Notes: a model not told the origin generated them from the letters alone. A stretch of 64,000 nt of DNA from Absicoccus intestinalis (GCF_033971885.1 NZ_JALBUS010000010.1:11420-75419), one strand, 5' to 3'. Positions 41,806 to 51,343 are shown, counted from the stretch's first letter. Translations and numbers: made by a program.

Positions 41806-43052
41806 TGATACTTCTCCTGTTTGGCTTGGGCATTTAGACGGGCATTGGCCATCATCAAACGAATACGATTTTCTTGATTGACCTTCGATGCCGATGGATC
41901 ATAATCAATCGGTGCAATATTGACTTGGGGATATTCTTCCTTGATTTTCTTAGTCATTCCTTTTGCGACAATGTGATTTGGTAGACAACCAAAAGGCTGA
42001 CACATGATGACATTATCCACGCCCGATTTCACCAACGATACCACTTCACTTGTCAATAACCAGCCTTCACCCATTTTCACACCTGGATCGATCACCGTTT
42101 TTCCATTGGCAATCACTTCACTAAAATCATCCGGTGGGGTAAACGTGCCATCCGCCTGAATGGCATCACGGAAGGTTTTTTGCATACGCATGATGATATC
42201 CTTGGCCAATTGATAGAAATAATGCGTTTTGGCATGCATATGATAATAGTTATAATCAATGATTCCATTTTCAATAGAATACAACGCAAAATCCATCACG
42301 CCGGATAAAACCGGTTCAAATCCCTCTTGCATCAAATAATCTTCCAGATGTTGATTGCCTAATGGCGAATACTTCATATAGATTTCGCCCACGATGCCAA
42401 CCCGAATTTTTTTATCCGTCGTACGTTCTACGGTTTTCATACGATCGATCATGATCTTATAGATTCGTTTGGATTTGCGATAATCCCCCGTTTCAAAAGA
42501 ACCCATCAATTCATCGACAATCTCGTCAATGACTCGTTCCGTCTGTCCCGGATGTACTTCATAAGGCTGTACTTGATTTTTTAACCACATCAATGCATCC
42601 CCATATAAAGCACCATACACAACACGCAAGATCAATGGCAGTGTAAAATCGATCCCACTATCTTTTTCCAAACCGGACATATTCGCAGAAATAACGGGAA
42701 TATAGTCCCAACCTTCTTGTTCCAAGGCTTTTCGAAGTAAAGATAAATAGTTGCTGGCACGACATCCACCACCCGTTTGGGTAATGGCTAAAGCCACATG
42801 ATTCAAATCATATTTCCCGCTTTTTAAGGCATCGATCATTTGACCAATGACCAATAAGGCCGGATAACACATATCATTATGTACATGAGCCAATCCTTGT
42901 TGACGAATATTGTCATTATCGGTCTCTAAGACTTCCAAATGATAGCCATTCATCTCAAAAACAGGTTTTAGAAACTTAAAATGAATGGGTAACATACTAG
43001 GGACAAGGATCAAATGATCCTTTTTCATATCCGAGGTAAACTTCGTATACAT
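41802..43052 (-). CDS. 2-hydroxyacyl-CoA dehydratase-like / double-cubane-type protein (HgdB family)
   Basis: I start at 43052 (MYTKFTSDMKKD), after AGGAGCTTAAT, giving 416 residues. Cysteine-containing motifs NDMCYPALLVIGQ, TGGGCRASNYLSLL and MCQPFGCLPNH are those of the catalytic half of large activase-related proteins, and could hold an iron-sulfur cluster. The gene follows the activase gene by one base, so both make one functional unit. In many Firmicutes the two are a single chain of about 1400 residues. The substrate is unknown. Confidence 0.82.
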   Translation of the reverse strand: MYTKFTSDMKKDHLILVPSMLPIHFKFLKPVFEMNGYHLEVLETDNDNIRQQGLAHVHNDMCYPALLVIGQMIDALKSGKYDLNHVALAITQTGGGCRASNYLSLLRKALEQEGWDYIPVISANMSGLEKDSGIDFTLPLILRVVYGALYGDALMWLKNQVQPYEVHPGQTERVIDEIVDELMGSFETGDYRKSKRIYKIMIDRMKTVERTTDKKIRVGIVGEIYMKYSPLGNQHLEDYLMQEGFEPVLSGVMDFALYSIENGIIDYNYYHMHAKTHYFYQLAKDIIMRMQKTFRDAIQADGTFTPPDDFSEVIANGKTVIDPGVKMGEGWLLTSEVVSLVKSGVDNVIMCQPFGCLPNHIVAKGMTKKIKEEYPQVNIAPIDYDPSASKVNQENRIRLMMANARLNAQAKQEKYQ

Positions 43053-43053
43053 A

Positions 43054-45972
43054 TTAAGCTCCTTTCTCTGCTTTTTCTTCAATAGCCCCTTTTAAAGAAC
43101 GCAAACGAATACGGACCGCACCTAAATTATCCACTTCATCGATTTTGATCTGCGTATAGAACTTATCCGCTGATTTAAGAATGGATTTGACCTCATCGGT
43201 CGTTACGGCATCCAGTCCGCATCCAAAACTTACCAATTGCACTAAGTGCATATCCTCGTTTTCACAAACATAATGAGCAGCCTGATACAAACGGGCATGA
43301 TATGTCCATTGATTCAATACATTGGTTGGATGTGGTGCTTGTTCCGGTACGGATTCTTCTGAAACAACCACAAAACCCAATTGTGTCAATAATTGATTGA
43401 TCTGATGATTGATCAATGGATCCAAATGATACGGACGACCACACAAAACAACAATGGGATACTGATTCTTTCGAGCAAAATCAACAAGTTCATTATGCTT
43501 GATATGTAGCTCATACATAAATTCATTATAGGCATTGACACCCGCATGCAACGCAATTTTAATATCTTTTTTCTTAAAAGAAATACCTGCTTTTTCAAAA
43601 TGCACTTGAATGGCTTGAATAAATTTCTTTTCATCATCAAAAGATAAGAAAGGGGAAATAAATTTTGTATCACCCAGATCCATATTATTTTGAATGACTT
43701 GTGGATAGTAAGCCACAATAGGACAATTGTAATGATTATCACCCAAATTTTCATCCACATTGTAGGTCATACAAGGATAGAAAATCGTATCCAAATGATA
43801 ATTCAATAGTTGCTGGATATGACCATGCGTGACTTTCGCTGGGAAACAAGCCGTATCCGATGGAATGGTTTGTTGTCCCAATTGATAGGTTTCTAAAGTA
43901 CTTGGCAAAGACCAAATAACTTGATAGCCCAAAGAATCAAAGAATTGAGACCAGAAAGGCATCAAATCATAGTTATTCAAGACCAAAGGCATCCCAATCT
44001 TCTTCTTATGTTTGTACTTAGTCCGCACCTTTTGAAGCATGGCCATTTTGATCTTATACATATCCGGCAATTCCACTTCGGCTTTATTTAATTTCAATGG
44101 ACGCTCACATTTATTACCTGCAATCAAACGCGAGCCATCCGAGAAGGTATTGATCGTCAATGCGCAATGGTTCGTACAAAGATCACAAGCCCGACTTTCC
44201 GAAGTATGACGGAAAGTATCCAGTTCCTTGGCCGTCAAAATAGCACTTGGTGTACGATGTAACTTTTGTGCATACAAAGCAGCACCATAAGCCCCCATCA
44301 AATGAGCAATGCTTGGACGAATGACATTGTATCCTAATTCTTGTTCAAAAGAACGCAATACCGCATCATTTTGGAATGTTCCGCCTTGAACAACAATATG
44401 TTTTCCAATCTCGTTTTTGTTTCGCGTACGAATAACTTTATATAAGGCATTACGAACCACTGATCGACACAAACCCGCCGAAATATCTTCAACCGTCGCC
44501 CCATTTTTTTGCGCTTGTTTGACACCACTATTCATAAAGACCGTACAACGCGTACCAAGATCAACGGGATGTTTGGCTTTTAATCCCAATTTCGCAAAAG
44601 TCTTAGAATCATAGCCTAAGGAATTCGCAAAGGTTTCAATAAAGGATCCACACCCCGAAGAACAAGCCTCATTTAAGATAATATCATCGATATGGCCATC
44701 ACGAATCTTGAAACATTTAATGTCTTGTCCACCAATATCCAAAATATAATCCACATCAGGATTGAATGTCTTGGCAGCGGTATAATGCGCCAAGGTTTCA
44801 ACCACACCCCCATCCAAATGGAAGGCATGGCGCATCAATTCTTCCCCATATCCGGTCGCATATGCACCATAGATACGAATATCTGGATTAGTCTTATAGA
44901 TTTGTTTCAAATCCGCTAATACCACATCCAATGGATTTCCTTTATTGGATGAATACGAATCATATAGGATCTCTCCGGATTCACCAATCAATGCCAATTT
45001 GGTGGTTGTCGAACCACTATCGATTCCTAAATACGCTTTATCCGTATACGTAGCTAAATCCCCATATTTCGCATCATGACTTTGGTGACGTTTCTTAAAT
45101 GCTTCATAATCGGCTTCGGTTTCGAACAATGGTTCGGATTCAGACATTTCCATTGGAGCCGAAACCGCATCCGTAAGAATTTTCTCGAGTTCTTCTCGTG
45201 TATAGGTTTTATCAGCGCAAAGAGCTGTTCCTAAAGCCACATAATGAATGGCCGTATCGGGACAATTGATTTGATCATCCGTTAAATGCAACGTTTCTTG
45301 AAAACGATCACGCAAACCCGAAAGGAAGTATAAAGGGCCCCCTAAAAATAAGATATTACCCTCAATCTTATGGCCTTGTGCCAAAGATGTCACGGTTTGT
45401 CCGACAACCGCTTGAAAGATGCTCGCACAGAGATCGCTTTTCGCAACACCTTGATTGATCAGTGGTTGAATATCACTTTTCGCAAATACACCACAACGCG
45501 ATGCGATCGGATAGATACGATGATATTGAAGACTCGCTTCATTCATTTCTTCCAAACTCATATTGAGCAATTGCGCCATCTGATCAATAAAAGCACCCGT
45601 ACCTCCAGCACATTGAGAATTCATTCGTTGTTCGATGCTTCCTTTAAAAAATAAGATCTTGGCATCTTCTCCACCCAATTCAATGGCACAATCCGTTTCT
45701 GGATATAATTTCTTGGTGGCCATAGCGGATGCGAATACTTCTTGGACAAAAGGTAAACCGGCCATTTCACTCAAACCAATGGCACCGGAACCACTGATTG
45801 CAAATGTGAATGGTTCCTGGGTATATTTTCGTAATTCAATTAATTTATCTAAGGCCTTCTGACGTACTTGCGCTTTATGTCGTTCATAGCTACGATACAT
45901 GATTTCATTGTTTTCATTCAAAACAACAGCTTTGATCGTCGTACTGCCAATGTCAAATCCAATTCGATACAT
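43054..45972 (-). CDS. Acyl-CoA dehydratase activase-related protein (two BcrAD/BadFG ATPase domains + DUF2229)
   Basis: I use the ATG at 45972 after GGAGGTGCAACG, giving 972 residues. Two tandem ASKHA-fold ATPase domains occur: the first begins IGFDIGSTTIKAV and has NSQCAGGTGAFIDQ; the second begins LGIDSGSTTTKLA near residue 318 and has NEACSSGCGSFIE, whose cysteine would bridge a [4Fe-4S] cluster in the dimer. The last third is a DUF2229 domain with CDLCTNHCAL, KCERP and IPSDTACFPAK. Such activators drive low-potential electrons using ATP. The partner protein is the next gene. Confidence 0.88.
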   Translation of the reverse strand: MYRIGFDIGSTTIKAVVLNENNEIMYRSYERHKAQVRQKALDKLIELRKYTQEPFTFAISGSGAIGLSEMAGLPFVQEVFASAMATKKLYPETDCAIELGGEDAKILFFKGSIEQRMNSQCAGGTGAFIDQMAQLLNMSLEEMNEASLQYHRIYPIASRCGVFAKSDIQPLINQGVAKSDLCASIFQAVVGQTVTSLAQGHKIEGNILFLGGPLYFLSGLRDRFQETLHLTDDQINCPDTAIHYVALGTALCADKTYTREELEKILTDAVSAPMEMSESEPLFETEADYEAFKKRHQSHDAKYGDLATYTDKAYLGIDSGSTTTKLALIGESGEILYDSYSSNKGNPLDVVLADLKQIYKTNPDIRIYGAYATGYGEELMRHAFHLDGGVVETLAHYTAAKTFNPDVDYILDIGGQDIKCFKIRDGHIDDIILNEACSSGCGSFIETFANSLGYDSKTFAKLGLKAKHPVDLGTRCTVFMNSGVKQAQKNGATVEDISAGLCRSVVRNALYKVIRTRNKNEIGKHIVVQGGTFQNDAVLRSFEQELGYNVIRPSIAHLMGAYGAALYAQKLHRTPSAILTAKELDTFRHTSESRACDLCTNHCALTINTFSDGSRLIAGNKCERPLKLNKAEVELPDMYKIKMAMLQKVRTKYKHKKKIGMPLVLNNYDLMPFWSQFFDSLGYQVIWSLPSTLETYQLGQQTIPSDTACFPAKVTHGHIQQLLNYHLDTIFYPCMTYNVDENLGDNHYNCPIVAYYPQVIQNNMDLGDTKFISPFLSFDDEKKFIQAIQVHFEKAGISFKKKDIKIALHAGVNAYNEFMYELHIKHNELVDFARKNQYPIVVLCGRPYHLDPLINHQINQLLTQLGFVVVSEESVPEQAPHPTNVLNQWTYHARLYQAAHYVCENEDMHLVQLVSFGCGLDAVTTDEVKSILKSADKFYTQIKIDEVDNLGAVRIRLRSLKGAIEEKAEKGA

Positions 45973-46046
45973 CGTTGCACCTCCACGTATTTTTTGATTA
46001 TACTCGCTTTTTTCACTTTTTAACATTCAAATACTCAAAGTGGAAA

Positions 46047-46070
46047 AAAAGACATCGTTGGATGTCTTTT
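46047..46070 (-). terminator. Terminator of metK
   Basis: AAAAGACATC and GATGTCTTTT pair around a 4-base loop, followed on the minus strand by T residues. The metK stop codon touches its edge. Confidence 0.88.
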
Positions 46071-47160
46071 ATTTCAATTCTTTAACTTGTTCCCAAGGGA
46101 AAGCAGGATCACCAAAGTGTCCATAACAAGCGGTTTTCTTATAAATAGGGCGACGAAGATCCAATTCATCAATGATATGACCCACGCGGAAATCAAAATT
46201 CTTTTTGATGATGTCTAAAATTTCTTCATCCGAATATTTTCCCGTTCCAAATGTATCAATATTTAAAGATACAGGATCGGCTTTCCCAATGGCATAAGCC
46301 ACTTCCACTTCTGCTTTGTGGGCTAAACCACTGGCAACCACTGATTTGGCAACATAACGAGAATAATAAGCAGCACTACGATCCACTTTGGTTGGATCTT
46401 TACTGGAGAAACATCCACCACCAATGTGTCCCTTTCCACCATAGGTATCACAAACAATTTTACGTCCGGTCGTTCCACTATCACCAAAAGAACCACCCAC
46501 AACAAAACTTCCCGATGGATTGATCAAATATTTGGTGTTTTCATCTAACATTTCTGGATCAATGGAAGGTTCGATCACTTCTTTTACGACCAAATCTTTG
46601 ATTTGATCTTGTGTCACATCGGCACTATGTTGCGTAGAAACTACGATCGTATCAATTCGTTTTGGTACGTCATTTTCATATTGAACCGAGACTTGGGTCT
46701 TACCATCTGGACCTAAGACATCTGGATGTTGACGACGTACTTTGGTCAATTGACGGGCTAATTTATGCGCCAAATAAATGGGCAAAGGCATATATTCATC
46801 GCTTTCATCACAAGCATAACCAAACATGATACCTTGGTCACCAGCGCCAATTTCATCCCCATTGACCGCATTATGGATTTCTGGTGATTGTTGGTTCACG
46901 ACCACATGGACATGATATTCTTCTGTATATCCAATTTCACGAATGGTATCCAAAGCAATCTTGGCATAATCCAAATTGGCTTTGGTGTTCGCTTCGCCAT
47001 AAATCAATACAAAATCGTCTTTGATCGTACATTCAACGGCCATATTGGAATAGGGATCTTGTGCAAGTGCTGCATCGACGATCGAATCGGCAACTAAATC
47101 ACAAATTTTGTCCGGATGACCTTCGGTCACACTTTCACTAGTAAAGATGTAGTTTTTCAT
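46069..47160 (-). CDS. metK: S-adenosylmethionine synthetase
   Basis: MetK makes SAM from methionine and ATP. The 363-residue protein has the N-terminal SVTEGHPDKICD loop, GAGDQGIMFGYACDE, INPSGSFVVGG, and GGGCFSSKDPTKVDRSAAYYSRY. It is about 20-30 residues shorter than common bacterial MetK, mainly in loops, and the loop before GGGCFSSKD reads GGKGHI instead of the usual GGxxxH form. A SAM-I riboswitch lies in its leader. Confidence 0.96.
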   Translation of the reverse strand: MKNYIFTSESVTEGHPDKICDLVADSIVDAALAQDPYSNMAVECTIKDDFVLIYGEANTKANLDYAKIALDTIREIGYTEEYHVHVVVNQQSPEIHNAVNGDEIGAGDQGIMFGYACDESDEYMPLPIYLAHKLARQLTKVRRQHPDVLGPDGKTQVSVQYENDVPKRIDTIVVSTQHSADVTQDQIKDLVVKEVIEPSIDPEMLDENTKYLINPSGSFVVGGSFGDSGTTGRKIVCDTYGGKGHIGGGCFSSKDPTKVDRSAAYYSRYVAKSVVASGLAHKAEVEVAYAIGKADPVSLNIDTFGTGKYSDEEILDIIKKNFDFRVGHIIDELDLRRPIYKKTACYGHFGDPAFPWEQVKELK

Positions 47161-47174
47161 TTTTCCTCCTCATA

Positions 47175-47311
47175 TAAAAAAACATACTCGTAAGAAGTAT
47201 GGTTTTCGCATATACTTCTTATCGGATCTAGTTGGACCACCTTATTTGCCTCTTACAAACAGGTTGGTGCGGGATCTCAGAGCTAGGCCTCTACTCCGAC
47301 TCTTGATAATG
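47175..47311 (-). promoter_or_regulatory. SAM-I (S-box) riboswitch controlling metK
   Basis: The minus-strand aptamer opens with TTATCAAGAG (about 47300-47309), contains GGCCTAGCTCTGAGATCCCGC and ACCAACC, then GGTGGTCCAACTAGATCC and closes with GATAAGA at 47217-47223. This is the SAM-I order of conserved segments. The expression platform is complete: AAGAAGTAT with ATACTTCTT (47192-47220) forms the antiterminator, and CATACT with AGTATG (47183-47201) plus seven T residues forms the terminator. The two share bases, so they exclude each other. SAM should switch transcription off. Confidence 0.9.
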
Positions 47312-47319
47312 CATATCCT

Positions 47320-47348
47320 ATTTAAACATGATTCATTTCTTTTGACAA
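47320..47348 (-). promoter_or_regulatory. metK promoter
   Basis: Minus strand TTGTCA (47343-47348), 17-base spacer, TTAAAT (47320-47325), a few bases upstream of the SAM-I aptamer. Confidence 0.55.
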
Positions 47349-47375
47349 CTAGACAGTTTGACCTATTTAACTAAA

Positions 47376-47404
47376 AAAGCGAAAGATCATTCGTCTTTCG
47401 CTTT
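47376..47404 (-). terminator. Terminator after metG and the small membrane protein
   Basis: AAAGCGAAAGA and TCTTTCGCTTT form a perfect 11-bp stem with a 7-base loop, followed by T residues on the minus strand. The stop codon of the 61-residue gene lies inside the stem. Confidence 0.9.
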
Positions 47405-47572
47405 CTGTATGATTTTCGCAAGAAACCAAGTTCGGATCAAGCCATATGCCAATACAACCAAGCCAATCCATACCAGTTCATCATGATCGAGAAAAAATCC
47501 AACCAGCCCAATCACAAGACCAAGACCCGCTAGTTGTAGCTGTTGAAATAAAGCTTTTTGTTCCCGTGTCAT
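47387..47572 (-). CDS. Small two-helix membrane protein translationally coupled to metG
   Basis: The 61-residue protein has two hydrophobic helices (LAGLGLVIGLVGFFL and LVWIGLVVLAYGLIRTWFL) around a short acidic turn and ends in a basic/charged tail. Its ATG overlaps the metG stop (ATGA), and its stop is in the operon terminator, so it is very likely expressed with metG. I do not recognise the family and no function is evident. Confidence 0.65.
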   Translation of the reverse strand: MTREQKALFQQLQLAGLGLVIGLVGFFLDHDELVWIGLVVLAYGLIRTWFLAKIIQKAKDE

Positions 47573-49482
47573 GAAACTTTTGTGCCATTTGGCATCGGTT
47601 GATCGACACTTAAAATCGATAAATGCTTCTTATCCGCTGCACAAAGGATCATACCATTGGATTCGACTCCACGTAATTTGACTGGTTTTAAGTTGGTCAC
47701 AACGATTACCTGTTTACCAACCAGATCCTCTGGCTGATAATATTTGGCAATTCCACTCACAATTTGCCGTGTCTCATTGCCCAAATCAATTTGTTCAACC
47801 AGCAATCGATCCGCTTTTGGATGTTTTTCACACGAAACAATCGTTCCTACTTTTAATTCCACTTTCGCAAAATCGTCCACTTCGATCTTTGGTTCTTCCA
47901 CCTTTTTTGTTTCTTTGACTGGTTTTTGGGCAAAGAACTTCTTTTCATCGATTCGCGCAAACAATGGCTGCATCTTGGAAATCACTTGATGATCTGTTTC
48001 CAATTGACCAAAAGTGGCTAAGGAATCAAAATCGCGTTGTTGTGTTTGTAGCGCATCCAAGATCTTTTGACTAGTTTCTGGTAAGAAACTCGACAACAAG
48101 ACACCACTGAAACGGATACTTTCCAATAAGTTATAGATAACAGTGGCTAATCGATCTTGTTTAGCGGGATCTTTGGCTAAGACCCAAGGTTCTGTCTGGT
48201 CGATATATTTATTGGTTCGACGCAATAAAGTAAAGATTTCATCTAAAGCATCACCAACATGGAAATCATCCATCTTTTTGGTGACTTTAGCTAAGGTATT
48301 TTCGGCCAATTCGATCAATTCTTGATCCACCGGTTCAGAAACACCTGGATTGGTGATTTGTCCATCAAAATATTTATTTGACATCGCAATCGTACGAGAT
48401 ACTAAGTTACCTAAAATATTGGCCAAATCACTATTGATACGTTCAACGACCAAAGGCCACGTAATGGTGCCATCTTGGGCAAATGGCATTTCATGTAAAC
48501 AATAATAACGTACCGCATCAACGCCAAAGGCATCCACAAGATCCTCGGCATAAATCACATTTCCTTTGGACTTGGACATTTTGTCCTCGCCAATCAACAA
48601 CCAAGGATGACCAAACACTTTCTTTGGCAGAGGCAGATCCAACGCCATTAAGAAGATTGGCCAATAAATCGTATGGAAACGCAAGATGTCTTTACCAATG
48701 ATATGTGTGCCTGGCCAAAATTTTTTAAACTTTTCTGGTTGCTTGTCTAAATAAGGATCATATCCCAGAGTTGTAATGTAGTTGAACAAAGCATCGATCC
48801 ATACATAGATCACGTGTTTTGGATCAAAATCGACCGGAATGCCCCAAGTGAAAGAAGTACGAGATACACATAGATCTTGTAGACCAGGACGCAAGAAGTT
48901 ATTCAACATTTCATTTCGACGGGACTCGGGTTGAATAAAATCGGGATGCTCTTCAATATATTTGATCAATCGTGGTGCATATTTCTGCATATTGAAAAAG
49001 TAAGCTTCTTCTTTGGCCTTCTCGACCTTACGTCCGCAATCCGGACAACAACCATCGACAAGTTGGGATTCGGTCCAGAATGATTCACAAGGCGTACAAT
49101 ACCAACCTTCATATTCTCCTTTATAGATATCACCTTGTTCATACAATTTCTTAAATACTTTTTGAACAATTTTTTCATGATCTTTGTTGGTTGTACGCAC
49201 AAAATAATCATAGCTTACATTCATCAAATCCCAGTTAGCTTGAATTTGGCCCGCTACTTGATCCACAAATTCTTGTGGCGTAATGCCTGCTTCTTTGGCT
49301 TTTTCTTCAATTTTTATACCATGTTCATCCGTACCGGTTTGAAAATATACATCATATCCTTCGGCTCGTTTATATCGTGCAATCGCATCGGATAAAATAA
49401 TTTCATAGGTATTGCCGATATGTGGACGACCCGATGTATAGGCAATCGCCGTTGTTAGATAATAAGGTCCTTTCTTTTCCAT
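47569..49482 (-). CDS. metG: Methionyl-tRNA synthetase
   Basis: The 637-residue enzyme has the HIGH-type motif RPHIGNTYE near residue 15, a four-cysteine zinc knuckle (C-x2-C ... C-x2-C, CTPCESF and CCPDCGR near residues 128-147), KMSKSKGN near residue 300 and a C-terminal EMAP-II-like tRNA-binding domain (FAKVELKVGTIVSCEKHPKADRLL). It charges tRNA-Met and is controlled by the T-box leader upstream. Confidence 0.97.
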   Translation of the reverse strand: MEKKGPYYLTTAIAYTSGRPHIGNTYEIILSDAIARYKRAEGYDVYFQTGTDEHGIKIEEKAKEAGITPQEFVDQVAGQIQANWDLMNVSYDYFVRTTNKDHEKIVQKVFKKLYEQGDIYKGEYEGWYCTPCESFWTESQLVDGCCPDCGRKVEKAKEEAYFFNMQKYAPRLIKYIEEHPDFIQPESRRNEMLNNFLRPGLQDLCVSRTSFTWGIPVDFDPKHVIYVWIDALFNYITTLGYDPYLDKQPEKFKKFWPGTHIIGKDILRFHTIYWPIFLMALDLPLPKKVFGHPWLLIGEDKMSKSKGNVIYAEDLVDAFGVDAVRYYCLHEMPFAQDGTITWPLVVERINSDLANILGNLVSRTIAMSNKYFDGQITNPGVSEPVDQELIELAENTLAKVTKKMDDFHVGDALDEIFTLLRRTNKYIDQTEPWVLAKDPAKQDRLATVIYNLLESIRFSGVLLSSFLPETSQKILDALQTQQRDFDSLATFGQLETDHQVISKMQPLFARIDEKKFFAQKPVKETKKVEEPKIEVDDFAKVELKVGTIVSCEKHPKADRLLVEQIDLGNETRQIVSGIAKYYQPEDLVGKQVIVVTNLKPVKLRGVESNGMILCAADKKHLSILSVDQPMPNGTKVS

Positions 49483-49497
49483 ATCTCATTCCTCCTT

Positions 49498-49713
49498 AAA
49501 AAAAGAGCTTTCATCCAAGGACGAAAGCTCGTGGTACCACCTTAGTTCATGTATCAAAGATACACCTCAAACCCGTAACGAGGGTCACGTTCCTTACTCA
49601 CCATTCATAAGGAAAGCTCCAAGTCCATTTTCCATACTTCCATTTATTCTTTTTCACCAAACAAGAACTCTCTACAAAATTTCCATATGTACTCTACTTT
49701 TCATCGCTTTGTA
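49498..49713 (-). promoter_or_regulatory. T-box leader of metG
   Basis: The minus strand shows GCGATGAAAAGTAGAGTA at the 5' end, AGAGAGTT, TTGGTGAAAAAG, then CTTGGAGCTTTCCTTATGA, in which ATG followed by a purine is the probable Met specifier. The T-box bulge sequence GGTGGTACCACG follows (about 49527-49542). The terminator GAGCTTTCGTCC / GGATGAAAGCTC (49505-49530) ends in T residues. Uncharged tRNA-Met should stabilise antitermination. Confidence 0.92.
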
Positions 49714-49715
49714 TC

Positions 49716-49744
49716 ATTATACGGCAACTCATACAAACTCTCAA
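49716..49744 (-). promoter_or_regulatory. metG promoter
   Basis: Minus strand TTGAGA (49739-49744), 17-base spacer, TATAAT (49716-49721). It directly precedes the T-box leader and stops just short of the RDD-PHP gene end. Confidence 0.8.
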
Positions 49745-49749
49745 CTCTT

Positions 49750-51303
49750 TTACTTGAGCGCTTCCGATAAGATTCGTACCAGTGGCCATGCTTTTTCTGG
49801 ACAGCAACAATGTCCCATTTTATATTTTGCACGTGTTGGACCATGGAAATCCGATCCACAAGTCACAAACGCACTGTGTTTTTTTACAATTCGCAATAAG
49901 GAAGTCATCGTTGCTTGTCGAATACGTGGTGAAAAACATTCAATACCATCAATTCCCAGTTCCATCATCGCTTCAATGTCTTCATCCGGAATATGATCCA
50001 TATTCCAACTCGATAAGATGGCGATACCGCCTGCATCATGAATGGCCTTTACCATGTCTTCTAACGCTGGATAATTGGCAGAAACGTAACAAGGACCACC
50101 TTTGCCAAACACATCCCGGGTAAAACGACGACGGGCCTGTGTTTCATTTTTGGATGTTTCCAAATATTTTTTCACAAAGGACAATTCACGAACACGTTGA
50201 TTATGGAAAACCATCTTCGTGATATCCTGTGCTGTGATCGTTTGGAAACGTGAAGTCTGCATCAATGATTCGACATCGATGTGGATACCACAGAAATCTT
50301 CAAATTTTTTCGTACGCTCAATGGAGACTTGTTTTTCTCGCATAAGCGAATTTCGTTCGATCTCATCAAAAATATCCTTGGTCCAATCAATGTAGTAACC
50401 CAAGATACGAACGCGATGGCCATGCCATTGGGTATCAATTTCAACACCCGGAATATATTGAATATTATACATAGGTGCAAATCGAACCGCCGCTGCATTG
50501 GCACGGGCACAGTTATGATCCGTGATGGAAATGACTTCCATATGCAGTTGATAAGCTTGTTTGAATAAGTCTTCTACATCATAATACCCATCATCACTAT
50601 AGTTGGATCGCAAATGAAGATCAATGGGAGAAACCAGATCGGCAGAAATCGAAGGAGAAGGTGTGGGTTGTTTTACCACTTTGACCGGTTCTTCAATAAA
50701 GGCTTCTGTTTCTTCTTCCAATTCCTCCGACATCGGTGGTTCATGAACAGGCATGGTCTTAAACAACAAGTCGGCCAGCGTTTGTTGGTGTGGTGTTGCA
50801 CAAACACAGATTGCATTGATGCCCCACCAACCAAGCATACCAAGGACTTGGAAAAAATAACCAATGACCATCAGTGGGATCCCAAACCCAATGGCTTGTC
50901 GTAGGATCAAAAATAAACCAGAAACTTCGCGTTTATTTTTGTCTACTAATTTCAAGTTGGTATAGACATAACCAAAAGATTGTCCATGGGTATAGGCGGT
51001 AAAAATACCTAATCCTAAAATACTGGTCACAAATAGCAAAGCATACATTAAATAAAAGAGTAAATCAAAAAAGTTTGGTGGAATCAAACCACATAAAATC
51101 AACAAAAATTCAATGACCCATATATAAACAGGGAGCAAACAGATGTTCAAATCAATCAAAAACGCAAAAAGATGAGATACAAAATCCGCATGTTTTCGTG
51201 TTAAAAATTCTGCTTGTTTGTATCCACCATGTTTATATGCTTTCGATTTGGCTAAAAAATAGGTACGAGACAAATCGATCTTATCGTTATTTCTATCGCT
51301 CAT
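49750..51303 (-). CDS. RDD membrane domain fused to a PHP phosphoesterase-like domain
   Basis: The 517-residue protein joins two families. Residues 33-185 are an RDD domain with three or four helices (HADFVSHLFAFLIDLNICLLPVY, LLFYLMYALLFVTSILGLGIF) and the GQSFGYVYTNLKLVD segment. An acidic, proline-rich linker (190-225) leads to a PHP domain (226-517). That domain has DLHLRSNYSDDGYY, ITDHN (D262, H263), PGVEID (E288) and CGSDFHG (D485, H487). Three expected histidine ligands are replaced: DLHxH is DLHLR (R232), HILGY is RILGY (R299), and AHP is LSSW. Metal binding may be altered. The role is unknown; it is monocistronic between metG and the surface protein. Confidence 0.82.
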   Translation of the reverse strand: MSDRNNDKIDLSRTYFLAKSKAYKHGGYKQAEFLTRKHADFVSHLFAFLIDLNICLLPVYIWVIEFLLILCGLIPPNFFDLLFYLMYALLFVTSILGLGIFTAYTHGQSFGYVYTNLKLVDKNKREVSGLFLILRQAIGFGIPLMVIGYFFQVLGMLGWWGINAICVCATPHQQTLADLLFKTMPVHEPPMSEELEEETEAFIEEPVKVVKQPTPSPSISADLVSPIDLHLRSNYSDDGYYDVEDLFKQAYQLHMEVISITDHNCARANAAAVRFAPMYNIQYIPGVEIDTQWHGHRVRILGYYIDWTKDIFDEIERNSLMREKQVSIERTKKFEDFCGIHIDVESLMQTSRFQTITAQDITKMVFHNQRVRELSFVKKYLETSKNETQARRRFTRDVFGKGGPCYVSANYPALEDMVKAIHDAGGIAILSSWNMDHIPDEDIEAMMELGIDGIECFSPRIRQATMTSLLRIVKKHSAFVTCGSDFHGPTRAKYKMGHCCCPEKAWPLVRILSEALK

Positions 51304-51343
51304 CAGTCAAAAACCTTTCTTGTCCTATTATACAAAAAGAAAA

